From: Sipunculus nudus
Taxonomy: Eukaryota > Annelida > Sipuncula > Golfingiida > Sipunculidae
Direction of reading: 5' to 3'
DNA length: 64,000 nt
NCBI GenBank assembly: GCA_026874595.1
Contig: CM049320.1
Coordinates: 38,006,714-38,070,713, forward strand
Every line of letters begins with the position of its first letter. The stretch's first letter is position 1. The notes under the pieces are model-generated. The model was given only the letters and a program-made list of their open reading frames with translations, made no database searches and was not told the DNA's origin. Shown here one piece after another: positions 12,609 to 24,524 of this stretch. A program made the translations under genes and the position numbers.

Positions 12609-13197
12609 TACTCATTCAAAATATTTACACAGAATAGAGTTGGACTGAAATTGATAGGTAGCTTGATAAAGAGAAATTAAATGAGATGCATTTTGTCGTG
12701 AGGTGGGAAATGGAATGAGTATGACCAGCGTGAGATAAGGAGAGAATGCGCGTTGTGTGAGACTTAAGAGATAGGTAGTATGAGACAAAGACGGGTGAAT
12801 TACAACTCTCCTGAAGAAAAGCAAACATGATTATGATCATGAGATAAATATAGCAGCAAATAGACCAACCCTGAGTGTAGAATAAGCCAGGCAAAACAGA
12901 AATGGAGAATTACAAGAAAAGGTGAATGGGACAAATACATTATGCATAGGCAGTGAGACATGAAGGCTGAAGTCAAGGCAGTGCGAATGGGCAACAAGAT
13001 GATTTATTGGGAGAAGTATTAGACAATAGTGTCACGGAAATGCTCTCCATTCAGCAAACAAAAATGAACTTTTGTGCTGAACAAAGGACAGGTATATCTG
13101 TTATATTTCTTCTCAGTATTTTAAAATGCATCACACACGAATAAACACACGTTATTTATTCACATAATATAAATCACACATGATGGAAGCGGCCAGT
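12609..13197. other. No gene recognised; purine-rich plus strand
   Basis: The plus strand is rich in GA/GAGA words, so long minus-strand frames open by composition. No repeat unit or domain is visible. Confidence 0.4.
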
Positions 13198-13842
13198 CAG
13201 ACAAGAGGTACACGAATCGATGGTGTGTGAATCAAGAGGGAGACAGCTTTAATTGGCTGGGTTGGCATTTCATTATTCTGGTCATACGCTAGGGACCTGA
13301 AAGAAATCATTTCACAATATGATCCCTGATGGTTACTGCAGGCTGCCATGTTTCTGATATCGTTAATACTTTTTTTGATGAAGCGTTACAACTGACACGC
13401 TGTAGTACTCACAGAGGAATCAAACTGGAGTCTTTGCTTATCATTCCATTATTTGACACACTTTAGAAAAGTTGTGAGCACGAAGGACATTATAGTTTTT
13501 TACCTACGCATGGACTTGAAAGAGGTTAATGACCTCGCTACTGATGAAAACACATTCCCTTTAGAATTCAAGTAGGTAGAAGGGACCTATTTTTATAACT
13601 GGAATCTGAAATAAACTTGCACTTTAGGGTATTCTCTTAAATAACCATAAATAAACTGTTTACTTTCTCCTGTATACATAGTGGAAATAAGCTTGCACCG
13701 GGCGCGGTCAGTTGCACAAAACATTAACATAGCGTGTAAGCCACCTGATGGCCGTACTGCTCAACTTCAGAAATCACGATTTTTCAAGTTTCAAACCGGT
13801 GTTTTTTCTGTGCTATTTTCCTCATGAATCTTCCCCTTGTAT
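13198..13842 (+). repeat. Direct ~640-bp duplication, copy 1
   Basis: Aligns almost base for base with 16625-17272 in the same orientation, about 3.4 kb away. Copy 1 carries an extra T in a T-run and other small indels that break the 81-codon frame open in copy 2. The right part (from about 13725: GCCACCTG.TGGCCG...CAACTT..AAATCA) is shared with more distant copies near 38.44 kb and, weakly, 39.2 kb, so the segment is probably a dispersed repeat family and not a purely local duplication. Confidence 0.85.
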
Positions 13843-15519
13843 AGGAGATGTCGCGCATGCGCAGGATCCGACCTATGGTCAGATAATCTTGCAATGGTAA
13901 ACAGTTTTGCTGGGAAACGTTTGTATTCAGTCGAATGAACTAACAGCGTGAGATAATACGCATTATTGAAAATGATTACGTACCTTCAACACACAGAGGT
14001 ATGACGCGAGGCTTGTGTTCTATTCCACAAACGTTTCCAGTAATTTACTACCTAGTTCCTTCTTGTTATATTTTTTTTAAATTAAACTGATTTTTTAAAT
14101 ACATATTGCAAGGGAAGACCTAACTAACAAAAGGGAAATAAAAAGCTTCCTTTCAAAACTACTTCAGAAAAAGATTTGATAAAATATCGGAGTATTTAGT
14201 CGATACTTCTCAACATTCCAATCCCAATTAAGGCAACCACGGTAACTGATCACATCCAAAAGTAATCGAAGCTGACAGCTGTTGATTGGGTGATGTCATA
14301 ACGACCTAACAAGCTAAACCAAAAATTTATTTTAGTTAAACACAAACCATCATAAATAGGGGTTTAACTTTAGAAATAAGATTTTTATTTACAGAGTATT
14401 TGAATGTGAAATGCACATGGACATTTAAATTCAGTTAGATTTGACAATCTTTAAAGAAGAAATTAATTTTTGGAAATTCTTACGTTTTAATGTACTTTAT
14501 TATCGAACACAATTTTATTTGTATATGTCACGTGATCCCGGAGCACCAATAAAATTTTGGTTATATCAAGGTAAAACGTAAATATTTTAGGTATTTACAC
14601 ACTCGTTAAATAGTTTTGTGACTTTAAATGATTAATTCAAGTGACGTTCGGCTCCATGCTGTTGACATGGTTATCTGTTCGGATAGAAAGATGTAGGACT
14701 ATGATTAATAGCTACCAAATTACTATATATATATATATAATGTGAAGTTCTACAAAGGTACGATTTATAACTCGAGTAAAGCTGTAAGGAAACGGACCAT
14801 TAAGAAACAGGTAAGATGGATTTAAGCTGTTTCGGCATTCTGTGAATAATTGTTTGTATGGACATAATTGTTTATTTTTTTATAATGTTTGCTGGATCCA
14901 GTTGCCTGCGTGGCAGCTTTTTAGGTGACACACCTGCGGTTAGCAGACTGTGTATGTGCCCTAAAAAGACAAGTTCTAAAAATGGTCTAAAAGGAGGCTT
15001 GTATATACATTTTGATTACTCTCAACATAAGAAAAGAAGCAAATAAATCTGGAACCCCGGCGGCGGCTGTGTGGGGAGAAATTGATTTCTGCTGATGAAA
15101 AACACGTTAAGGAATAAAAAACAGCGTTTGTTGCCCGGCCATAATAGTATCTGTTGGCCAGTGATGTATAGCCCATGAAGCTACCTCCATTGTGAAAAAA
15201 TTAAACTTGTATGTCCTGTGAATTGTATATTCGTAAAATATTGTGGGCTTTTTTGCCTCCCGACTTGATTTATTTTTCATAATTTCTTTCAACGCATATG
15301 TGTTTTTTGTAAGAAAAGGAAGTAGGATAATGTCGTTAATTTATTTTTTTAATACAAAATGTGACACTGGATTTTCAAAGGTTTATTAACTTTATAAAAC
15401 ATCAATAAATTAAATCGACACAATTTAATCAGCCAGACCCAGCCCCAATGCCAAGCGCTGACAAGGATAAAAAAAAAAAAAAACATGCTCTCGGAATTTG
15501 TTTGAAAGTTGTGCAAAAT
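13843..15519. other. No gene recognised
   Basis: A short (AT)n tract lies at 14723-14739. GAAACAG followed by GTAAGA near 14805 looks like a splice donor, but no coding exon can be attached to it. Otherwise AT-rich unique DNA. Confidence 0.4.
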
Positions 15520-15895
15520 CTATTCCATCGGTCTACCGACATCAGTATTTTGTCCATACCATTTGCTAACCGGTATCTGTATTTTGTTCATGCTATTGGT
15601 CCAACAGTATCAAGGCTATGTTCATATCAAAGGCCCACCGGTATCAAGATTTGGCCATACCATAGGCCCACCAGTATCAAGCTTTGTCCATAACATTGGC
15701 CCACCGGTATCACAACATGTCCATACCATCGCTTCACCGGTATCAAGATTAGTTCATACCATAGACCCTACAGTATCAAGATTTGTCCATACCATCGGCA
15801 CACCGGTATCAAGATTTGTCCATACCATTGGCCTACCGGTATCAGTATTTGTCCTTTCCATCGGCTCCCAAGTATCAATTTTTTGTTTGTAGCGC
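15520..15895 (+). repeat. 33-bp minisatellite, about 11 units
   Basis: Units of mostly exactly 33 bp follow CATACCATnGGCCCACCGGTATCAAGATTTGTC. Because 33 is a multiple of three, the array stays open: the plus-strand frame 15509-15892 gives an 11-residue repeat of the type HTIGPPVSRFV, and the minus strand is open as DTGGPMVWTNL. Outer units are the most diverged and central ones the most alike, as expected for a decaying tandem array. I do not call it a gene: there is no start context, splice support or domain. Upstream is a short A-run (about 15470-15483). Confidence 0.8.
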
Positions 15896-16624
15896 CGGCT
15901 AATCGAGAAACTTACCAGATGGCCCAGCCTGCTTCTATATGACATTGAGTGTGTCAGTGTATGCATGGCATGAATAAGGAAATTGAAACTAGAATGGTGT
16001 ACGGAGGTCCAGGAAGGAATTGTCTTCTCATAGTCATGTCAAGCAGTAAATATCCCCGTCAGCGGTTGTGTGTTGCTTTTAACAGTAGTTTCAGTTATCG
16101 TTCGTTTGTCAAGTTTTATTTTCGGCCAGAGTACGATGTGCACACTCTATCTCCTTAAAGAGGAGAGAATTCTAATCCGTGAATATACATCCGCCATGAG
16201 GTATCTTATTATTTTCGTTGTTGGTTTACGATTTGGTTGCTTAGTCTGTAAGCTAGTTAACTTAAAAATCTATGTACAGATGTTTATAAAATTTGTTGGA
16301 GGGTTAGGATAACAGCCCCCAGAAAACCCTGTAGGTCTGAACTTACTCCGGATCAGAAACAATATCTTTATTTAAATGATTTTTCCCATTGTTAGACAAG
16401 CATGAGGGGCGAGAAGAGCACACTTGAGATTTACCAACACACACCAAAAATAGGATAAGACCCTGGCGAAGGTAGAGATGTGGTCTATAAATATTTTCTC
16501 CTTTTCTGTCTTTTTCTCATGTAGGTTCGAATTTTCGGTATTGGCGGAAGTATTTGATTTTTACTTAGCACCCTCTGGTTAACATTACGTTTTTGAAGTC
16601 TACCTTTTGTTAGGCTATGCAATT
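15896..16624. other. No gene recognised
   Basis: Two overlapping short plus-strand frames (15949-16158 and 16070-16312) show no recognisable domain. No repeats noticed. Confidence 0.4.
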
Positions 16625-17272
16625 CAGACAATAGGTACATGAGTCGATGGTGTGTGTCAAGAGGGAGACAGCTTTAATTGGCTGGTTTGGCATTTCATTA
16701 TTCTGGTCATACGCTTAAGACCTGACAGAAATCATTTCACAATATGATCCCCGATGGTTACTGCAGGCCGCCATGTTTCTGATATCGTTAATACTTTTTT
16801 GATGAAGCGTTACAACAGACACACCGCGGTACTCTCTGAGGAATCAAACTGGAGTCTATGCTTATCATTCCATTATTTGCCATACTTAAGAAAATGTTGG
16901 GAGCACGAAGAACATTATAGTTTTTACCTAAGCATGGACTTGAAAGAGGTTAATGACCTCGCTACTGATGAAAACACATTCCCTTTAGAATTCAAGTAGG
17001 TAGTGTGGACCTATTTTTATACCTGGAATCTTAAATAAACTTGCACTATAGGGTGTTTTCCTAAATAACCATAAATAAACTGTTAACTTTCTCATGTAAA
17101 CATAGTAGAAATAAGCTTGACACCAGGCGCGGTCAGTTGCACAAAACATAAATATAGTTTGAAAGCCACCTGGTGGCCGTACTGCTCAACTTCAGAAATC
17201 AATATTTTTCCAAGTTTCAAACCGGTCTTTCTTCTGCGCTTCTTCCCTCGTGTTTCTTCTCCTTCTCCTATG
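16625..17272 (+). repeat. Direct ~640-bp duplication, copy 2, with an 81-codon open frame
   Basis: Partner of 13198-13842. In this copy an 81-codon frame (16754-16999) is open: MVTAGRHVSDIVNTFLMKRY ... MDLKEVNDLATDENTFPLEF. The equivalent frame in copy 1 is shifted. I recognise no family for it. The open frame may be chance or a relic of the source element's coding region. Both copies end in a shared, weakly similar TC-rich stretch. Confidence 0.85.
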
Positions 17273-17467
17273 TTAGGCCATGCAATTCAATCCCAAAACT
17301 TCTTGGCTATACGTTTGATATTTCCTGACGTGCGACAGTTCGTAAAGTAAGCACATGACCACACCACTGTTAGATATACATATGTTTTGGGTTTTTTTAG
17401 GATAGGTCCCTGGCCCGTTGGTGGCACTGTCTTTCGAATAAGGATGATAGGAATTATATTATTATCA

Positions 17468-17672
17468 AGCCTCCTTGACTTCAGGTTTTATATGCACGGG
17501 TTTGGGAATAATCAAGAAGTTGTGACCTGTCGTTACGACATTAGAGTGAATCTCTGAGGTTCTGTAAGGAGATTTCATCTTTATGCCATTGAGGCACCGG
17601 CGGGGTTCTAACCGGGGACCTTCAGCTCCAAAGGCCAACGCCTTAACCACTAGGCTACGTCTTACCCCATAT
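17468..17672 (-). mobile_element. tRNA-derived SINE, family A, copy 1
   Basis: The minus strand has an A box, TAGCCTAGTGGTTAAGG (complement at 17641-17657), and a B box, GGTCCCCGGTTAGAACCCC (complement near 17603-17620), at tRNA-like spacing. A non-tRNA body follows, containing AACCTCAGAGATTCACTCTA and CTTGATTATTCCC. The same A box and body recur at 62826-63000. This is a SINE and not a tRNA gene, because the anticodon arm does not fold cleanly and the body is shared. Confidence 0.7.
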
Positions 17673-18392
17673 ACATGTGGATTGTTGCAGGTTGCCAGGA
17701 TCACATTGATACCGTTTAATGGCTCACTGATTATAAAGGCATCCTGTCCGTGTAAAACAGACTTGAATTAAACCTGTGCCAGCCTCTGAGGCTGCGGAAC
17801 TGATAACGGGATCAGACCTGCACGTTTTTACGAGACAGCCACGCCGGTTATCTAAAGCTCACACCAGTTTACAGCAGAGGTACCGGAGCTGGTACAGGGT
17901 TTAGTTTCGAAGAAATGGTTAATAGGTTTTGTATCCCAAGCTAAAAAGAGGATACTAGATACTCTGAGGTGTTGCTCAGGATATTGTTGAGTTTTAAGTG
18001 AGGTGGAAAGGTGACCGATTACAATTCCGCAACAAAGTATTCTTCAACAAACTTAACACAAGACTATTTTTTTTGTTTGATATTTTTAATGTCCAAGATA
18101 TGCGCCATTAAAAACCATCGATCTCTTTAGTTTTGCCATGACGTGGCTGCAATCTGAGCATAAGTTCACCATTGCTTGTTTAGGCTGTGTGCTAGTTACA
18201 GTTGTGGATTTACATGGAACACTCGGGAAATTGCTCTTTGACCTCGGCCCATTTGCATTTTTGTCAATATTAGTTTCATCGCAAAATGACAGTGTATCTA
18301 TTTTACTTGAAAAGAAGTAAAAATGTGAAATATACAATATATACCGGATGATTTACATTAAATTCAAAAATTTGACATTCATCTTGACAAAT
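17673..18392. other. No gene recognised
   Basis: Two antiparallel frames at 18086-18337 and 18138-18320 overlap and show no domain. No repeat noticed. Confidence 0.4.
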
Positions 18393-18611
18393 AAACATTC
18401 AGGGGAAAATCCAGAATTTAGGGGAAAAAGGGGGCCCACGAGGACTAATTAAAAAAATATAAAATTGTCTCCAGGTCCGGAAAGGGGGGATGGTCCAGGA
18501 TGCAGAAATTGGTCTGAAACCCTTGAGAAATTTTGCGGCGGATGAAAAGGGGGGGGGGGGGGGTCCAGATCCCCTCCCTGGATTCTTCCCTGGATCCGCT
18601 TCTAAACATTC
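18393..18611 (+). mobile_element. hAT-like MITE with 8-bp target duplication (copy 1)
   Basis: AAACATTC occurs at 18393-18400 and 18604-18611, flanking a 203-bp element (18401-18603). The ends are AGGGGAAAATCCAG on the left and CTGGATCCGCTTCT on the right, an imperfect terminal inverted repeat. The interior has GGGGGCCCACGAGGACTAAT, TTGGTCTGAAACCCTT and a long G-run (about 18549-18563). A relative with the same ends and interior lies at 28119-28334. No protein is encoded. The 8-bp duplication fits hAT; the family assignment is inference. Confidence 0.8.
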
Positions 18612-19565
18612 ATAAAGTTTTGATTCTTATTGGACTGTCAAATTTGGAAAGAACATTTTACTTTTATTAATTTGAATGAAAGATTTTGATTTTATGAAAA
18701 GGACACGCTCTGATTTATAAAATTAATTAATTAGTTATTGAATACCTCATTTATATGTACACAGAAGACAGGATGGAGTGGATAATATTACATGTATATA
18801 ACTTCATGGATAGAAAATAACCTATTTATCATGATCAACAAGATTTGCCTGTTCGGGAACATATGGCGTCATGTATTAAGGGAATTAACTGGGTTCTGAA
18901 GTAACATGTTTTTCAGTCTGTCCTACAGAGTTCAGGGTATCCAGTAACACACATCTCCAGCTAATACAGCCGTCCGCACGAGTTTCTTATAGGCCCGTGT
19001 GTATAGTAAATTAACCTGATGGATTATAATAATGAGCGTGGTGGAGTTACTGTCGCCTTCACCCGCGCCTCATATTCCATTTCGGGACGTCATTTGTTGC
19101 CGTGGTCTGTAGTTTATCATATTAATTTATGCATCCTGGCTCTGGCAGAAAGTGTCAGATTACGTTGGATCCTATTGCGGCCGAGATCTTCAGATTTTTA
19201 TTTGATATACAGAATCCTCAGCGGAAGCAAGAATACGTTTGCGTATTTCATATATATATATATATATATTTCATATGTATATATATAAAATAGGATTATC
19301 ACATAAGATGAAACATTATAATGGCGTTGTTATTTAGCTTGATTTTCCGCCTGGCGCCTCTTCATGTAAAAAGAGTACGCGACTTCACGACATCTAGACA
19401 AGGGTTATTTTCTGTCAGAGCTGGCCAAGAGTGTCTACTTCTTTTTCACCAACATGATCCTACATGTTTTTAACCTAATTAACTCTCGTATATTATGTTA
19501 TGCTGAAAGTAAGTGATGACATTCATTAAAAAAAAGACTGTGTTTTGGTTTTATTTTCGTCCTTT
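18612..19565. other. No gene recognised
   Basis: AT-rich, with a short TA-rich tract near 19250-19285. An 89-codon frame at 19019-19288 ends in the TA tract and has no recognisable domain. Confidence 0.4.
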
Positions 19566-19775
19566 TCAGTGACTCTGCTTTGGTAAGATGTGTCTGGATG
19601 TTTTTTCTCATTTCCAAGTCAGTCTGCTTTGGTAGGCAAGAGGTCTAAGGATTTTTTTTCTCATTTTCAAGTCAGTCTGCTTTGGTAGGCAAGAGGTCTC
19701 AGGATTTTTTCTCATTTCCAAGTCAGTCTGCTTTGGTTGGCAAGAGGTCTCAGGAATTTTTTCTCATTTCCATTT
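19566..19775 (+). repeat. ~52-bp minisatellite, 4 units
   Basis: Four tandem units of TTTTTTCTCATTTCCAAG then TCAGTCTGCTTTGGTAGGC then AAGAGGTCTCAGGA. The first unit is the most diverged. Unit length varies by T-run length. Confidence 0.85.
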
Positions 19776-22713
19776 TCATACAATATAAATCCTTCATTAA
19801 TTTTAAGATTTGTGCGTGGTCCAAAAAAGGGTTTTTCCGCTCTCGACTTTCCAGGTACACGTTTTTTGTCAGAACCTTTCCCCGGGAATAGATACTAGCC
19901 TTTACGCTTTCCTCGGAGTGCTTTCGTGTCGCAACATCTCAAGGTTTATTTTTTTCTCCGAGTTTCTCGAAACCGCTTATGGGGCCTGGATGTCACATGA
20001 CTCAAGTCTAAAATATGTTGATTATGCGGACAGTTATTAATAAATAATCTAAACGTTCAGAGATCTGTGTCAATGCAAGCTTGGCTCTGGTATATTTATG
20101 TTAATATTTATTACTTGTGATTTATTTGCCATGCATCAATTGGGTAAGTGTACACCAAACCTGTATACTGTGGTTGCCAATATGTTCGCGGGGTTACAAT
20201 TTCGCGATTTTCACCTTATCATTGTTTCGCGCGGGTTCCAGTTTCGCGATCTCACACAACAAAAGTCCTACTGACAGTAGACCATTATCTAATGAATTAA
20301 TTGTATAAACAAGTCTCACCCCCAGAAAAGTAACCCTGTAACTCACTTTTTTACACAATGGCAGAAATTAGAAAAAAACGGATATGAATATCATACTTTG
20401 GGAATTTTCTGAAATTTCCTTCATACTTAAGAAATCAAATTAAGTATGAGAGTCAAGTGCTGGTAAAGTGACTCATATTGTCTGTGATTTATATTACTGC
20501 ATGAATTACTTTCTTAATTAATTTACCAAGTTGTGAGATACAGACTTATTGCACCGGACAATGACATACACTGAAAATCACATTTCTGCAATTAAGTAAT
20601 TTAAGTTTTGTGCCCCGATAGGCCCCTCAGTAAATCTTCCCGTAGAATCTTAAATAAATGTATATCAATCTTAGATCTGCATGATTAATAATGATTCCTT
20701 TTCCAGGCAGGCGCCAATGTCTGCCAATATGAAGATGTCTGCACCTGCAATTTAAAATATCAATATTCAAGACACACTTAAGCTTCCACCTATTTATAAT
20801 AAACATTATATCCTGGTGTTTTGCAGTGGTTAAAACATTCTCTTGGTGCGGTGACCTTGACCTTTGCTTTTAAGATCAGAGTGGACATTGTATGCATAAA
20901 TTGGTCGAGAGCGCGATAGAACCAACATGTTTCATTGGATATGCTTCTATTTTGTCTACTATATTACTCTTTAAATCTGTTTCACTTATGACTGATCTTG
21001 ACTTATTTTTTTAGAATTTATTGTTACTCTTTAGAATGCTGGTCATCTATTCTTATATCAAAGCTACACTATAAGTAACCAGTTAAAGCTATTCCCCTAA
21101 CTTAGGTCATTGAGACCTAGTACAGCCGTTAAACTAGGTCAGCCAATCTTGATAATTGTTTTAATATCATACTATGCTGTCATCACCGATGATCTATTGA
21201 AACTGCGTATAAAATGTTCTATTTACTAGTTTTTGATAGGCCCAAAAGTAAGATTTACTAAGTATGAAAACCTGTGCTGGTTTGTATAGACCCAAATTTA
21301 ATACGGGATATTTGCATAACTAAATTTCCTATATTATTTAAAATTTCATAAAATTAACTCCTAATTTACCCCCTTAACACAAAACAGGTTGTGTTACAAT
21401 GCCTTCACAATATTTAAACTTGAAAATATGCATATAATTTCGAAATTAAGTATAATATGTAAAGTTAAATTTTGTTAATTGAAATTTATTTATAGGTCAA
21501 CATAGAAATATTCGTAATTGGCAGAGAAAACTTAAATTTTATAACCATAAAATTTGGATTCAGGCAATTTATTGTTTTTTAAATAAGAAACTTGTGAATA
21601 TCCGCAACTTTATAATACATAGAAAATATTGCATCAGGGACTGTTAATAAATTTATTAGTTTCAAATTTACTTTAAATGATGAACTTATTTCCAGGGAAC
21701 ATGGGAACTCTTTTTATTGTTCTATAGCTATACTCAAATGGACTATTATAATTATTAATCTGCATTTTATCACAATGGGACCATGGTAATCTAATTACCG
21801 TTTCCGTTCCAGACAGTTTAATAATATTAAATCCTATAATAAATCCAGCAGTGCATATTGGCAGCAGTCATTCTTGATTCAAAATCAGTTAATACCCCTT
21901 TCATTCTAAATATATTTCTCAAGTAGTGTTTGTCACTTAATTCCAATATATGTTCAAAACCAATTTCTGAAATGCTGTCCAAGACTGAATATACATTTAC
22001 ATAACTAATAATAACTTGTTTATTGGCTTCTGTATGTTTTGTCATGAAATTTTAATTAACATTTGTGTTCTTTTTCTCACCAAATTGGGCAGCCATATCT
22101 AATTTTATATGAAAAGCTTCATGGCCCCACTAAAACATACATTTATTGAATCAATATCCGTATTATGTAGAAATTACCCTGTCTTAAGGTCTGACTTTTT
22201 GTCTGTATGTCAACATATATTGTGTGAATGTTTAGTGCAGTATCTCTGTAACTCAAATTACATGTACGAGAACACATCAATAAGACACGTGTGCCCTGTG
22301 CGAAGTGTGTGCGCAAAAGCTTAATTGCACGGGGAAACAAGGGAACACCGAGTGGAAACAACTTTTCATTGATGGCACGTAATGTGACAAATGTAGCAAT
22401 CTTTCAACATACAAGATCTGTAATTTTCCAGAATATCAATCTTTAACCTTTTAACTTGCCTTTGACGAAGGGACTCTTTTTCAGGAAGGTTTTATTTTCG
22501 CGATAATTCACCCCGCGAATATCGCGAATTTGAAATACTCACGAACAAAAAGACAAACACAGGATGCTTAACAAATTTTACAGCGATTATCCGTCTGGAT
22601 CTACCATACAATTCACGTGTAGAACGTACCAACCATTATGGAATTATTTTTTATATAAATATGAATATAAATAAATACTAATTCCTTAATGATGACTATT
22701 ATCTTCTTTCCAG
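19776..22713. other. No gene recognised; two TTCGCG-rich repeat fragments
   Basis: Stretches at 20183-20251 (plus) and 22491-22546 (minus) share TTCGCGGGG...TTCGCGAT motifs in opposite orientation and resemble a palindromic short repeat family. The rest, especially 20.4-22.1 kb, is very AT-rich with no supported coding. If the LN exon chain is real, part of this is its upstream intron. Confidence 0.35.
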
Positions 22714-22773
22714 GAATAACATTTGATGTCCTCCGGATTACATTTACCAGAGGGTATCCTATAGAAATGAAAG
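22714..22773 (+). CDS. Putative LN-domain exon (laminin/netrin/usherin type), exon a
   Basis: A 60-nt exon between a strong acceptor (TTATCTTCTTTCCAG) and a strong donor (AAAG then GTAAGT). It enters and leaves in phase 1. The only open frame reads ITFDVLRITFTRGYPIEMK. The pattern FDVxxRIxFxxxxP fits the beta strand of laminin N-terminal (LN, domain VI) modules where FxVxYVxLxFxSxRP is usual. LN modules act in extracellular matrix or guidance proteins, where they mediate polymerisation or receptor binding. Reading on into 23848 gives the Trp and Cys expected next. Upstream LN exons (CDxC and WW motifs) were not found, so the gene is partial here. LN is an inference from pattern; a chance exon is the alternative. 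Confidence 0.5.
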
Positions 22774-23847
22774 GTAAGTTTAAATATAAGTTTTATAAAA
22801 AAAATTTCTGAGTACCTACCATCTGTGCTATAGTATGGAGAAAAGATTACCAGGAATACTATCATACTTGCATAATAACCTTTCGTGCAAAATATCACCT
22901 TTTTAGTAGATTGTTAATGATCAGTGAATATAGAAAAGGCCTTATCCATTATTGGTTAGTCACTTTATCATCATTTACACTAACTGGAGAGTTAAATGTA
23001 AAGCCATTGGTTCAGATCTTCAGATAGTATTTCACACTATAAAACCTGTAAGATGTTAAACGAAAGAACACCTCTGAATTTTCGTACTCTTACTACTTTC
23101 GTAAAAAAAAATTGACATATGTTGATGTCTTTAATCCTAAATTATCGTAAATCAAAATATTGACATAAATTTGTCGACATATTTTAACAAGAATCTCGAG
23201 TGAAAAAAAACACCATATTTTGCAGTGATATAGGTATATGTACCTACAAACTTGTGTATAGGGATCAATTTTAGGAAGTGAAGGTTCAGGTCAAAGGTCA
23301 AGGTCCAGTTCTGGCCTTCATACCCAAGTTTGTACATACGCATGGTAACTTTATATCTTTAGGGACATTTGTTAGCGGTCCCGTGTGGAATGCTGGCACA
23401 TGGGCACACCGGGTGGGGGATTGGTAGACATCTGTTTTACGAATGAGAAATCAAATTCAGCCATTCTAGTTGACCATATGATTCTAGAATACAAGCATGA
23501 CTTGCAGGTGTTACATAAACTTTTGAGCGCATGCGCACTGCAGATGTCCAGTGTCACGCAGAGAGACATTAGGTTTGTTTAAAACTGACCCTTGTGTGAC
23601 CCTTGGGTCATTGTCCGTAAACAGAGTCATCGTCCATGAGGACAATGCTCCGGTTCAGGTTTATAAATGAAGGCCAGGAAACACCTCGTCCGAAAGATCC
23701 TTAAAATAATGAGTATCATCGTGGCTTGTTAATCAATCCCGCACTAACAGCGACAGATGCAACGCGACAGGGTAAACCTACCACCTCATCAGAATTTATT
23801 TCCATATCCGTGCATCTAGTCCGGATCTTTATTTTGCTCTGCTGAAG
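22774..23847 (+). other. Putative intron between LN exons a and b
   Basis: Starts GTAAGT and ends CTCTGCTGAAG after a pyrimidine-rich stretch. It contains one AGGTCAAAGGTCAAGGTCCA block near 23290 like those in the tandem element at 5.2-6.3 kb. No repeat with clear ends was seen. Confidence 0.4.
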
Positions 23848-23952
23848 ACGCAATGTGCTACTGGGTCATTAGACAGTGTCACGTAATATGTGATTGCCTG
23901 TCTAATACGTATGGACGGGTGAATGATGAATCTGATCTGGCTGTCGTGTGTG
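23848..23952 (+). CDS. Putative LN-domain exon b
   Basis: A 105-nt exon, phase 1 in and out, following ...TGCTCTGCTGAAG and ending TGTGTG before GTAAGT. It encodes DAMCYWVIRQCHVICDCLSN, then TYGRVNDESDLAVVC. The order W-(3)-Q-(n)-C...TYGR..(N)DE.....VC matches the LN segment W-x-P-x-Q-(Y/F)-Y...C...Y-x-R...(N/D)E...(V/L)C that follows the strand seen in exon a. The phase joins exactly: the final G of exon a plus AC gives an Asp codon. Extra Cys residues (QCHVIC) are unusual for LN. An alternative acceptor at 23819 (CATCTAG) would keep the same frame open but would not match the phase of exon a. Confidence 0.5.
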
Positions 23953-24223
23953 GTAAGTTCTCAACATATATGAACTCTCATTTCTGTGTATATCGCCAAG
24001 GGAAGGATCTTTGTTATTAACAGGAAAATTTTATTATTATACCTGAAAGCATTTTTGGCTTGAAAAAAGAGAAACTTGTTTTACGTTTTGAATAAACTTT
24101 CGACAATATCAAGGGGAATATAAATGTTGTTTGAATTAAAAGTTAAATAGTATAATAAGGGGTTGCTTAGCAAAGTTATCATTTTCCAAAGTTCATGTTA
24201 CAGCCAAAAATAAAATATGCAAG

Positions 24224-24508
24224 CAGATTCGTATAAATGTGGACATGTCGTGCTAATTTGCCCCGATGTAATACAGACCCCGACGCCTACGCTGCTCGGA
24301 TGTCCAGAATGTCACCGGATGTTACCCGTTGATTACCAAGAAAGTTTGCGTGACCTGAAGAGATCGGTAACATGGGGGTTACATCAGAGATTTTGGACCA
24401 ACATTGGAAATATATCGGGAGACATCAGCCTTATAACACCCAGTAAATATCCCAATAACATGATGATAATCAGTCTGGTACCCGGGCGACATTGCAGATG
24501 TGGTTCGG
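24224..24508 (+). CDS. Putative LN-domain exon c, ending at the first LE repeat
   Basis: Entry at 24224 (after ATGCAAG) is phase 1 and joins exon b as ...VC-A-DSYK, as in LN modules (VC-T-D-E-F/Y). The frame continues CGHVVLICPD (position of GGxVxFSTL), YQESLRDLKRSV (position of SxxLQEfvxAtxIR), GDISLITP (position of GDxxxxdP) and IISLVPGRHCRCGSG, matching the AISDfxVGGRCKCNGH end of LN that opens the first laminin-EGF repeat. The distance from GD to CxC is one residue shorter than in laminin gamma-type LN. Using GT at 24509 as donor makes the exon 285 nt, again a multiple of three and phase 1. That donor (GTACCA) is weak. Without splicing the frame stops at 24529, inside the transposon that starts at 24525. 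Whether the gene is intact is unknown. Confidence 0.5.
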
Positions 24509-24524
24509 GTACCAGGATGGGTGG

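Noticed and set aside
15520-15895. CRISPR-like regular repeat spacing
   Set aside because: The units are contiguous 33-bp tandem repeats without unique spacers, in an animal genome.
17585-17672. tRNA gene on the minus strand
   Set aside because: A and B boxes fit, but the shared downstream body at 62826 shows it is a SINE.
20117-20150. Upstream LN exon ending ...CATCAATTG before GGTAAGTG
   Set aside because: The donor is good and the phase fits, but the upstream frame lacks the Cys and Trp-Trp landmarks of the LN first half.
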